From Chthoniobacteraceae bacterium (GTDB taxonomy: Bacteria > Verrucomicrobiota > Verrucomicrobiia > Chthoniobacterales > Chthoniobacteraceae), in contig CANFTB010000018.1 of the NCBI GenBank assembly GCA_947449735.1, forward strand, positions 19,594 to 83,593: a DNA stretch of 64,000 nucleotides. Direction: 5' to 3'. The position numbers and the translations under genes were made by a program. Below the pieces are notes generated by a model, which made no database searches, was not told the DNA's origin, and saw nothing but the letters and a program-made list of their open reading frames with translations. This document shows, one piece after another, positions 56,471-64,000 of the stretch (the stretch's first letter is position 1; each line of letters begins with the position of its first letter).

Positions 56471-58242
56471 ATCAAAGCAACTTCGCCCCCGGGGACATCG
56501 TCGCCCTACTCTCCGCGGCCCCCGCCCTTTCGCACGGACTTGTGCTGACCGAGACGGACGGCGGAGGCCTGCTTTTGGCAGCGCTTCGGCATCGCGTGGG
56601 GCCATCGCCGAGCGCAATTCCGTTTGCAGCCGCGGATCTGCAGGAAGGAGGGGTGGATTTGGACGCTCTTGTCTGCGTCGACCAGCTCAGCACCCTTCCT
56701 CCGGGCGATCCACTGCCGGAAGTCGTTGCGCGACTCACGGAATCGAAGCTGCGGGAGGTTTTGAAGCGCTGGAATGCCGTTTCTGTAAGGGCCTTCAGCC
56801 GCAGGTTTCATGCGGCTCAAAAGCCCGCCGAGCTCGCCAGCGAGCCGTTTGTGCCCGGCAAGACCACGGTGCCCTATGCGGGCCGGGTTTTCACCGAGGA
56901 CGAGGTCGAGGCCGCGGTCGGCGCGACTCTCGACTTCTGGCTGACGCTGGGCCCGGAGGGGGAGGCTTTTGAAAAGGAGCTGGCCTCCCTGCTGGGCGTG
57001 AAATACTCGCTTCTCGTGAATTCGGGATCCTCGGCCAACCTTGTCGCGCTGTCCGCTCTGACAACCCACAAACTGCCGGCTCACAAACGGATACAGCCCG
57101 GGGACGAGGTGATCACCTGCGCCGCGGGCTTTCCCACCACGGTGGCGCCCATCCTTCAGAACGGGGCGGTTCCTGTTTTCGTGGATAACAGTCCTGTGAC
57201 CGCGAACGCGCTTGTGGAGCAGTTCGAGCAGGCGTATGTCCCAGGAAAAACGAAGGCTGTGATGCTTGCCCATGCTTTGGGCAACCCTTTTGACCTTGCC
57301 TCGGTTCTGGAATTTTGCCGCAGGAACGACCTCTGGCTCATCGAGGACAACTGCGACGCGCTGGGTTGCACCTATTCGATGCCCGTGGAGCGGGCCAGGG
57401 CCCTGGGGTTCACGGAAAACTCGCCTGGCATCCCTTCCGACGGGAGATCCATCACAAGATACACGGGGACCTGGGGGGACCTTTCGACGCAGTCCTTTTA
57501 CCCCCCGCACCATCTGACAATGGGCGAGGGGGGGGCGGTGAACATCGTCCACCGAGCGCCACTCAAATCTTACGCGGAGAGCTTCCGCGACTGGGGTCGG
57601 GACTGCTGGTGCCCGTCCGGCAAGGACAATACCTGCAATAAACGGTTTTGCTGGCAGCTGGGAGAGCTCCCGGAGGGGTACGACCACAAGTACATCTACA
57701 GCCATCTCGGATACAATCTGAAGCCTTTGGATCCGCAGGCGGCGATAGGCAGGTGCCAGTTGAAAAAGCTTCCCTCCTTTATCGAAGCCCGGAAGCGCAA
57801 CTGGGATTACCTGAGGGCGGGCCTTGCGGATCTGGGCGACGTTTTGGATTTCTCGCTTCCGACGCACGCCACGGAGTGGACCCCAGAAGGGTTCGTCTGG
57901 GACCAAACCGGCTGCCGTACAGACTGTTCGTGGTTTGGTTTCATGATCAGGGTGCGCCCCGGCGCCTCGTTTACGCACAGCCAGTTGGGGCGCCACCTGG
58001 ACGAGCACAAGATTGGGAACCGGATGCTTTTCGGGGGAAACCTTCTGCGGCAGCCGGTGTTCGTCCAGTTGAAGAAGGACCGGCCCGAGTCCTTCCGCCT
58101 GGTGGGCGACACTCCTGGCGCTGACGCCATCATGAACACCGCGTTGTTTCTGGGGACCTACCCGGGGCTTACGGAGGAGATGATGGCGTATGAGATCAAG
58201 ACGATCCGGGATTTCGTAAAACACCGGACGACACGCGGTTGA
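56467..58242 (+). CDS. rfbH: RfbH-type CDP-4-keto-6-deoxyglucose 3-dehydratase with an N-terminal PemK/MazF-like domain
   Basis: 591 residues, about 150 longer than usual RfbH/E1 (around 440). The enzyme spans about 125-590: FVPGKTTVPYAGRVFTEDE, the PLP Lys replaced by His at 348/349 in YPPHHLTMGEGGA, and iron-sulfur cysteines including C380, C382 and C390 in DCWCPSGKDNTC. It needs a flavin-iron-sulfur reductase not seen here to remove the C3 hydroxyl. Residues 5-105 resemble PemK/MazF: APGDIVALL, GLVLTETD, LLAALRHRV, ALVCVDQLSTLPPG, VVARLTESKLREVLKRW, but without the RP and T/S residues of active toxins. The fusion is unusual. Confidence 0.93.
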   Translation: MNQSNFAPGDIVALLSAAPALSHGLVLTETDGGGLLLAALRHRVGPSPSAIPFAAADLQEGGVDLDALVCVDQLSTLPPGDPLPEVVARLTESKLREVLKRWNAVSVRAFSRRFHAAQKPAELASEPFVPGKTTVPYAGRVFTEDEVEAAVGATLDFWLTLGPEGEAFEKELASLLGVKYSLLVNSGSSANLVALSALTTHKLPAHKRIQPGDEVITCAAGFPTTVAPILQNGAVPVFVDNSPVTANALVEQFEQAYVPGKTKAVMLAHALGNPFDLASVLEFCRRNDLWLIEDNCDALGCTYSMPVERARALGFTENSPGIPSDGRSITRYTGTWGDLSTQSFYPPHHLTMGEGGAVNIVHRAPLKSYAESFRDWGRDCWCPSGKDNTCNKRFCWQLGELPEGYDHKYIYSHLGYNLKPLDPQAAIGRCQLKKLPSFIEARKRNWDYLRAGLADLGDVLDFSLPTHATEWTPEGFVWDQTGCRTDCSWFGFMIRVRPGASFTHSQLGRHLDEHKIGNRMLFGGNLLRQPVFVQLKKDRPESFRLVGDTPGADAIMNTALFLGTYPGLTEEMMAYEIKTIRDFVKHRTTRG

Positions 58243-58305
58243 ACCTTTCATGTTGGCTTCGCCTTTCCCGCCTTTGAAGGTCAGTTTCCAGCACGTCTCT
58301 AAACT

Positions 58306-59361
58306 GTGATAAGCCAACGCCCTCTGCCTTCCGATGATTTGGAGCATGTCCTTGAGCATACTCGTGCTTATTGGGAGGAACTGCGGGGTAGACGAATCTT
58401 TGTGACCGGCGGCACTGGATTCGTCGGATGCTGGCTGATGGAGACTTTCGGCCGCGCCAATGAAGCGCTGCAGTTGAATGCGAAAATGGTGGTGTTGAGC
58501 CGAGCCCCCGACGTTTTCTTGCAGAAGGCGCACCATCTGGCAAAGAATCCGGCTGTGAGTTTCTGGAAGGGCGACGTGCGCGACTTTGCTTTTCCGGAGG
58601 GTGAGTTCTCTCATGTGATCCATGCCGGCACAACATCCAGCCACCCGGTGCCTCCGCTGGAAATGCTGGATACGATCATTCAGGGAACCCGGCGGACGCT
58701 AGATTTTGCCGTGGCCTGCGGCGCGAAAAAGTTTCTGCTGACCAGTTCCGGCGCTGTTTACGGAAAGCAGCCCGCGCAGCTATCCCATGTTCCGGAGGAG
58801 TATTGCGGAGGGCCGGACACCCAGAATCCTGATTCGGCCTACGGGGAAGGAAAGAGGGTCGCGGAACTTCTTTGTTCGATTTACACCAAGGAGCACGGTC
58901 TCGAGGCCAAAATTGCCCGCTGCTTTGCGTTTGTCGGTCCGCTACTGCCCGTCGACGCCCACTTTGCCGTCGGCAATTTTATCCGGGACGCAGTTGAAAA
59001 AACGGCGATCTGCGTCAAGGGGGACGGCTCGCCTGTGCGCTCCTATTTATACGCGGCCGATCTAACTGTGTGGCTGTGGACCTTGTTGTTCAAGGGGAGC
59101 CCGGGCTGCGCTTACAACGTTGGATCTGACAAGGAGGTGAGCCTATCTTCTTTGGCCCGAACGGTCACGGAGGTGCTTTGTCCTAAGTCTGAGATCATCT
59201 ATGGAGTCCAACCTGCCTCCGGCAATCCTTCTTCGTCTGCCAACAGGTACGTGCCCAGTACCAACTGCGCAAAGACTGCGCACCAGCTGGATGCGTGGAT
59301 CTCGCTGGAGGAGGGGTTGACGAGGACCGGAAAATGGATGGGACATGCCCCGGCCGTTTAA
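58306..59361 (+). CDS. NAD-dependent sugar epimerase/reductase (SDR)
   Basis: 351 residues from a GTG. IFVTGGTGFVGCWLMETFG gives the Rossmann nucleotide site, and YGEGKRVAE holds the catalytic Tyr/Lys (after SSGAVYGK). In dideoxysugar clusters such enzymes act as 4-ketoreductases or epimerases on the CDP-sugar. Here it could reduce the branched or unbranched 4-keto intermediate; exact reaction is not decidable. 63 bp after rfbH. Confidence 0.85.
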   Translation: MISQRPLPSDDLEHVLEHTRAYWEELRGRRIFVTGGTGFVGCWLMETFGRANEALQLNAKMVVLSRAPDVFLQKAHHLAKNPAVSFWKGDVRDFAFPEGEFSHVIHAGTTSSHPVPPLEMLDTIIQGTRRTLDFAVACGAKKFLLTSSGAVYGKQPAQLSHVPEEYCGGPDTQNPDSAYGEGKRVAELLCSIYTKEHGLEAKIARCFAFVGPLLPVDAHFAVGNFIRDAVEKTAICVKGDGSPVRSYLYAADLTVWLWTLLFKGSPGCAYNVGSDKEVSLSSLARTVTEVLCPKSEIIYGVQPASGNPSSSANRYVPSTNCAKTAHQLDAWISLEEGLTRTGKWMGHAPAV

Positions 59362-59365
59362 AGCT

Positions 59366-60565
59366 ATGAATTATAAATCGGCATACCGACCGTGCCCAAT
59401 CTGCTCGCAAGATCGGGTGGAGATTCTCCATCACCAGAGGTTTGCCTTGCCTGAAGGCCATCCCCTGCCCCCGGATTTTAATGTCGTTGCCTGCCCGGAT
59501 TGCGCATTTGTGTACGCTGACACCAGAGGGAGTGCGTCTGACTATGACGATTACTACAGCCAGTTTTCGAAGTATGCCGACCAGGGCACATCCACGGGCG
59601 GCGGGGGGAGTCCCGAGGACTCGGAAAGGTTGGAAAAAATGGCGGATGCCATCAGCCAGAGTGTGCCGGATCGGCATTCAAAAATCGTGGATGTGGGATG
59701 CGCCAACGGGGGGCTGCTCGGGGCGCTCAAAGCCCGGGGCTTTGTTTCCCTACTGGGAGTGGACCCATCTGAGGCATGCGTTGAAAATACCAGAAAACTG
59801 TTCGGAGTGCCTGCCTGCCAGGGCTGGCTTAACGCTCTGCCGCCGGAATGCCTTGGAATGGACCTGGCGGTTGTTTCTCATGTTTTCGAGCATGTCCTTG
59901 ACTTGAAGGAGGCGGTGAAATCCCTGGCGGCAGCGCTTTCAGCTGATGGAATCCTCTACTTAGAGGTCCCCAACGCAGCGCGTTACGCGGACTGTCTGGC
60001 GGCTCCGTTCCAGGATTTCAACGTGGAGCATATAAACCACTTCGGAGCCGCTTCGCTCACCAATCTGATGCAGGCCTGCGGATTTGAAGCCTTGCGGGTG
60101 GAAACCAAGCTTTTGGAGACCAATCAAGGAACCCCGTATCCGGCGCTTTTCGGCTTCTTCCGCCGGTCGCCGGTTGGAGCGGCCGGCCCGGGGTGGATTC
60201 AAAGCCCGGAGTTCCGCCATGCAATGGATCTCTACATCGAGCGCTCTTCGGAGCGCCTCAGGGCGATAGACGGCAAGCTGGCGTCTTGCGCCGGCGAGCC
60301 GGTTTACGTCTGGGGCACCGGGCAGCTGACCAGCAAGCTGCTCGCTGAAACCTGTTTATGCAGGGCAGATATCGTTGCTTTTGTCGATGGCAACCCGCTC
60401 AATCATGGCAAGAGTCTCTTAGGCAGACGCATTATAGCCCCTGAAGCCCTGGCTTCGCTTCCCGGGCACGCGATCATTGTTGGAAGCCTGTTGCATCAAT
60501 CCGCGATCTCCACGCACATCAGGAATGGCTTGGGGTTAACTAATAAAATAGTCACGCTGGACTAG
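59366..60565 (+). CDS. Sugar C-methyltransferase (SAM-dependent, zinc-type)
   Basis: 399 residues from the ATG at 59366. A zinc-binding head with CPICSQDRVEILHHQ and ACPDCAFVYADT, a SAM site around residue 108 (IVDVGCANGGLLGALKARG), VLDLKEAVKSLAAALSADG-type middle, and the C-terminal domain YVWGTGQLTSKLLAE with nucleotide-fold that closes such enzymes. This is the three-domain plan of NDP-hexose 3-C-methyltransferases like TylC3. It adds a methyl branch to a keto sugar. Confidence 0.88.
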   Translation: MNYKSAYRPCPICSQDRVEILHHQRFALPEGHPLPPDFNVVACPDCAFVYADTRGSASDYDDYYSQFSKYADQGTSTGGGGSPEDSERLEKMADAISQSVPDRHSKIVDVGCANGGLLGALKARGFVSLLGVDPSEACVENTRKLFGVPACQGWLNALPPECLGMDLAVVSHVFEHVLDLKEAVKSLAAALSADGILYLEVPNAARYADCLAAPFQDFNVEHINHFGAASLTNLMQACGFEALRVETKLLETNQGTPYPALFGFFRRSPVGAAGPGWIQSPEFRHAMDLYIERSSERLRAIDGKLASCAGEPVYVWGTGQLTSKLLAETCLCRADIVAFVDGNPLNHGKSLLGRRIIAPEALASLPGHAIIVGSLLHQSAISTHIRNGLGLTNKIVTLD

Positions 60566-60599
60566 CGTTCCGTGACTTCACCCCCCAGAGAATATTTTT

Positions 60600-62426
60600 A
60601 TGAGCAAAACCCGCGTTGCTGATTATGTCTTCCGCACACTGGCCGACCGGGGCGTCAGGCATGTTTTCCTAGTGACTGGTGGGGGAGCGATGCACCTGAA
60701 CGACGCCATAGGCCGCGAGCCGCGCATCCGTTACATTTGCAATCATCACGAGCAGGCGAGCGCCATGGCTGCGGAAGGGTACGCGCGGGTCACGCGGCGC
60801 GTGGGGGTTCTGAACGTGACGACTGGTCCGGGCGGTATAAACGCTCTGAACGGAGTTTTTGGGGCGTTTACGGATTCCATTCCGATGCTGGTGGTTTCAG
60901 GGCAGGTCAAGCGCGAGACGTGCATGAGCTTTAACGACGTCGCAGGCCTCAGGCAGCTCGGCGACCAAGAGGTGGACATTGTAGCCATGGCCGCGCCCAT
61001 CACCAAGTACGCGGCACTCGTGCGTGAGCCTGAATCGATCCGCTATCATCTGGAAAAAGCGCTGTACCTGGCCGAGTCGGGAAGGCCCGGGCCCTGCTGG
61101 ATCGATATACCGGTTGATATTCAGGCCGCACTCATCGATCCGGACCTCCTTCCCGCCTATGACCCGAGCGAGGATGCGCTGGCTTTTGACCTGGCGGAGG
61201 TTCGGCAGCACGCGGGGCTGGTTTTGGCAAAGTTATTGGCGGCCGAGCGGCCCGTAATTCTTGCTGGCAGCGGGGTGCAGCTGTCCGGGTCTGGTGAATT
61301 GCTGCTTGAATTTGCGCACCGAATGCAGATTCCGGTGACCACGGCATGGACGCATGATGTGATCCCCTCGGATCATCCTCTTTTTTGCGGAAGACAGGGA
61401 ACGATCGGCACTCGCGCCGGAAACTTTACGGTTCAGAACTCGGACTGCCTGTTGATTCTTGGGAGCCGGATGTGCATCCGCCAGATCAGTTTCAACTGGG
61501 CGTCTTTTGCCCGTGAGGCCTTTACCATTCAAGTCGACATCGACGAAAGGGAGCTTAAAAAGCCGACCTTCCGGGCCCACATGCCGGTACACGCGGATGT
61601 GCGGACTTTCTTGGAAAAGCTGCTGGACGAATTGCCGGGCCCGTCTCCCGAGAGAGACAGGCATCGTCCCTGGCTGGAATGGTGCCGGGAGAGGGTTGTG
61701 CGCTATCCGAATGTTCTTGAGAAGCACCGCGCCGCGCCGGCCGGTACGATTAATCCTTATCATTTTATCGAGCTGGTCTTCGGAGCCTCCAAAGAGGGGG
61801 ATGTCTTTGTTTCAGGCGACGCCACGGCTTGCATCGTTCCCTTCCAGGCTGGAGACCTGAAAGCCGGCCAGCGGCTTTTCAGTAATTCGGGCTCCGCTTC
61901 GATGGGCTTTGACCTTCCGGCGGCCATCGGCGCTGCTGTAGCGCTGGATGCAGTTCCCGATGCCCGCGTGATTTGTTTTGCGGGGGATGGGAGCCTGCAG
62001 ATGAACATTCAGGAACTGGCCACCCTTTCCTACCACCGGTTTCCTGTCACGGTCTTCGTCCTTGCCAATGGCGGCTACCTTTCAATCCGGTCCACGCAAG
62101 ACAACTTCTTCAAGCTCAGAGTGGGAGCGGGGCCGGAGAGCGGGGTGGGTTTTCCCGACTTCCTCCAAGTGGCCCGGGCCTATGGCATCGAGGCGGAGTT
62201 GCTGGATGTCTCGCGCCCTGCAGAACATCTGGCCGAGTTGTTCAACGGTGATCAGCCCCGCCTTGTCCTGGTTCCTTTGGACCGGGAGCAGTCTTTTGAG
62301 CCCAAGACCAGTTCGAAGCGGCTGGCGGACGGCCGGATGGTGACCGCGCCCCTTGAGGACATGGCTCCCTTTCTGGAGAGGGACGAGTTTTTGAACAACA
62401 TGTTAATCAAGCCCCTTGAGGAGTGA
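60600..62426 (+). CDS. ThDP-dependent enzyme of acetolactate-synthase fold, candidate YerE-like
   Basis: 608 residues. Catalytic Glu51 in CNHHEQASAMAAEGYARV, middle domain PVILAGSGVQLSG, and C-terminal ThDP motif GDGSLQMNIQELATLS at about 462 with AFTDSIPMLVVSGQ-type support. The fold is that of acetohydroxyacid synthase. In the CDP-yersiniose pathway YerE uses ThDP to add a two-carbon acetyl from pyruvate to the 4-keto group; the adjacency of rfbF, rfbG, rfbH and an SDR supports this role (inference). Confidence 0.85.
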   Translation: MSKTRVADYVFRTLADRGVRHVFLVTGGGAMHLNDAIGREPRIRYICNHHEQASAMAAEGYARVTRRVGVLNVTTGPGGINALNGVFGAFTDSIPMLVVSGQVKRETCMSFNDVAGLRQLGDQEVDIVAMAAPITKYAALVREPESIRYHLEKALYLAESGRPGPCWIDIPVDIQAALIDPDLLPAYDPSEDALAFDLAEVRQHAGLVLAKLLAAERPVILAGSGVQLSGSGELLLEFAHRMQIPVTTAWTHDVIPSDHPLFCGRQGTIGTRAGNFTVQNSDCLLILGSRMCIRQISFNWASFAREAFTIQVDIDERELKKPTFRAHMPVHADVRTFLEKLLDELPGPSPERDRHRPWLEWCRERVVRYPNVLEKHRAAPAGTINPYHFIELVFGASKEGDVFVSGDATACIVPFQAGDLKAGQRLFSNSGSASMGFDLPAAIGAAVALDAVPDARVICFAGDGSLQMNIQELATLSYHRFPVTVFVLANGGYLSIRSTQDNFFKLRVGAGPESGVGFPDFLQVARAYGIEAELLDVSRPAEHLAELFNGDQPRLVLVPLDREQSFEPKTSSKRLADGRMVTAPLEDMAPFLERDEFLNNMLIKPLEE

Positions 62427-62493
62427 TTTGCCGTTCAGGTTTGAATGGTGATAACTCGTGTTTCAGGCGGTTTTAAGAGGCAATTTTTGCGAC

Positions 62494-63165
62494 ATGATCA
62501 ACGGATGCTTTGAAAACGTTGTTTTTGACTTGGACGGCACCCTTGTGGACTCCGTGCCAGGAATAAGCGCTTCGCTGCAGGCCGCGATTTCTTCCCTCGG
62601 CCTCTCCTTGCCTTTGGACGATCTACGCCGATGGGTGGGCCCGCCCTTGCGCGACATGATAGCCCAAATGTGGCCCCATCTGGATCAGAGCGACGTCGAA
62701 AACCTGGTGCTGGCCTTTCGCGAGGATTACAATAGGGATGGTTGCCTGAATTCAAAACTGTATCCCGGCATGTTGAACGAGCTTGTTGAACTTTCTGGGG
62801 CCGCCGTTCAGCTATTCATCCTTACCAACAAACCCCTAGAGCCGACCCTCAGAATTTTGGAGAATCTGTCGCTCGTGAGTTTATTCCGCGCGGTTCACTC
62901 GCCAGACTTGCCCTCCGATCCGTTCAATGCGAAGGCGGATGGTGCTGTCCGGCTCGTTAGCAGATACCAACTCCTTCCCGAGAACACGCTTTTGATAGGA
63001 GACACTGATGACGACCGGGAGGCGGCTGAGGCCGCGGGCTTTGCCTTTCTGAGGGCGGCTTACGGGTACGGACATTTCAAGGCTGCCTCCGGTTCCCAGC
63101 GGTGGCCGTCTTTAGACACCCCCTCGGCGCTGCCTCGTTTTTTGAAAAAGGAGACTTACATATGA
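62494..63165 (+). CDS. HAD-superfamily phosphatase
   Basis: 223 residues from the ATG at 62494; a GTG 12 codons upstream is possible but lacks a good ribosome site. HAD motif I VVFDLDGTLVDSVPGIS (Asp nucleophile and acid), motif II LFILTNKP, and motifs III/IV ending LLIGDTDDDREAAEAAG. The helical cap is of phosphoglycolate phosphatase type. It overlaps the NeuB-family gene by 4 nt, so it may dephosphorylate that enzyme's product. Confidence 0.9.
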   Translation: MINGCFENVVFDLDGTLVDSVPGISASLQAAISSLGLSLPLDDLRRWVGPPLRDMIAQMWPHLDQSDVENLVLAFREDYNRDGCLNSKLYPGMLNELVELSGAAVQLFILTNKPLEPTLRILENLSLVSLFRAVHSPDLPSDPFNAKADGAVRLVSRYQLLPENTLLIGDTDDDREAAEAAGFAFLRAAYGYGHFKAASGSQRWPSLDTPSALPRFLKKETYI

Positions 63166-64000
63166 TAAACCGCGATTATTTCGACGATCTGTTCGTGCTT
63201 GAAATGGCTAACAACCATTGGGGCAGCCTGGAGAGGGGCCTAAAGATCGTCGACAGCTTTTCGAAGGTGGTGAGGTTTAATAATGTCCGCGCAACTATCA
63301 AACTCCAGTTCCGGGATGTTGAGACGTTCGTGCACAAGGATTTTAAAAACCGGACCGACATTCGTTATATCAAAAAGACGATGGATACCCGTCTGTCCAA
63401 ACGGGATCTTGCGACCCTTGTCGAGGCCATTCGGGACGCTGGTTGCATCCCGTCCGCCACCCCGTTTGACGAAGCGTCTGTGGATTTGTGTGAAGAGTTG
63501 AACCTGCCGGTGATCAAACTCGCCAGTTCAGATCTTAACGACTGGTTTTTGATAGAAAGGATCGCGAAGACTAAGAAACCCGTGCTCGCCTCCTCCGGCG
63601 GATCTTCGCTGAAAGACTTGGATGACCTGGTGACGTTTTTTGCAAACCGGAGCATTCCCCTGGCGCTCAACCATTGCGTGTCCCTCTATCCCACCCAGCA
63701 GGCAGACCTCGAGCTCAACCAAATTGATTTCCTCCGCAACCGCTATCCCCAAAACACCATAGGCCTTTCAACCCATGAATACGAGGACTGGGCCGCCAGT
63801 CTGACCATCGCATACTCCAAGGGCGCGCGCACTTTCGAGCGGCATATCGACATTGACGCGGACGGCCGCCAGGTGACGCCTTACTGTTCGCTGCCGCATC
63901 AGATCGACACTTGGTTCAAAACCTTCTGGAAAGTCAAAAAAATGTGCGGCTACCCCGGGGTGGCTAAGCGCCGTTGTCCGGCGGAGGAGGTGAAGTACCT
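63162..64000 (+). CDS. NeuB-family synthase (N-acetylneuraminate/spore coat SpsE-like), 3' end beyond window
   Basis: Starts at ATG 63162 with AAGGAG upstream and remains open at the window edge, 279 residues seen. Family blocks: FVLEMANNHWGSLERG, SATPFDEASVDLCEEL, IKLASSDLNDWFLIE, ALNHCVSLYPTQQADLELN, TIGLSTHEYEDWAASLTIAY and RTFERHIDIDADGR. These make the TIM barrel that condenses phosphoenolpyruvate with an aldose, giving sialic-acid-like sugars. A short SAF domain may lie beyond the edge. Exact substrate unknown. Confidence 0.9.
   Translation, partial: MINRDYFDDLFVLEMANNHWGSLERGLKIVDSFSKVVRFNNVRATIKLQFRDVETFVHKDFKNRTDIRYIKKTMDTRLSKRDLATLVEAIRDAGCIPSATPFDEASVDLCEELNLPVIKLASSDLNDWFLIERIAKTKKPVLASSGGSSLKDLDDLVTFFANRSIPLALNHCVSLYPTQQADLELNQIDFLRNRYPQNTIGLSTHEYEDWAASLTIAYSKGARTFERHIDIDADGRQVTPYCSLPHQIDTWFKTFWKVKKMCGYPGVAKRRCPAEEVKY

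Noticed and set aside
56506..58644. Minus-strand open frame of 712 codons over rfbH
   Set aside because: It is the antisense shadow of a high-GC gene with clear RfbH motifs; composition is arginine- and histidine-rich and no family is recognised.

Overview
The window looks like a chromosomal segment of a GC-rich member of the PVC superphylum, most likely Verrucomicrobiota. This is an inference from gene content: a DUF1552/DUF1592 secreted-protein pair, a giant ThuA/F5-8C/PVC-type heme dehydrogenase with a C-terminal CxxCH, many small secreted proteins of verrucomicrobial flavour, and a small bacterial SRP RNA. No rRNA, tRNA, CRISPR array, prophage or intact transposase was seen.

Layout. 1-591 is the end of a sugar-type ABC permease, followed by an orphan NarL/FixJ response regulator. 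1.9-12.1 kb is a long minus-strand array: a DUF1592-type cytochrome protein, a DUF1552 protein, three tandem paralogues of an unrecognised secreted family, a lipoprotein and a metallopeptidase made of two related halves. The 4.4-kb PVC dehydrogenase gene is read divergently. 17-30 kb holds secreted or envelope proteins: a GH88/105-like hydrolase, an RCC1 propeller with a proline-rich stalk, two repeat proteins, a ThuA protein, a double LprI-like membrane protein, an SGNH hydrolase and a dienelactone hydrolase.

30.7-35.6 kb is a mirror-image nitrogen module: two divergent amt-glnK operons, each with a sigma-54-type -24/-12 element at nearly the same distance from its amt start. A vapBC-type toxin-antitoxin pair in AT-richer DNA follows. 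37-50 kb carries membrane and housekeeping genes: a rhomboid homologue without its serine, DUF2270, mazG, GT4, thioesterase, EF-hand protein, beta-CASP hydrolase, ffs RNA, an adenylate-kinase-like gene, fmt, hemQ, larE, folB and a flavoprotein. Two inverted copies of a roughly 140-bp repeat with TTAACCCGAA-like ends lie 4.2 kb apart here.

A lone flagellin gene with a sigma-28-like promoter precedes a polysaccharide cluster from 53.4 kb to the window end: rfbF, rfbG and rfbH make a CDP-3,6-dideoxy-4-keto sugar. They are followed by an SDR, a C-methyltransferase, a YerE-like ThDP enzyme, and a HAD phosphatase overlapping a NeuB-family synthase. This suggests a branched deoxysugar plus a nonulosonic-type acid for surface glycans. 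RfbH carries an extra N-terminal domain resembling PemK/MazF.
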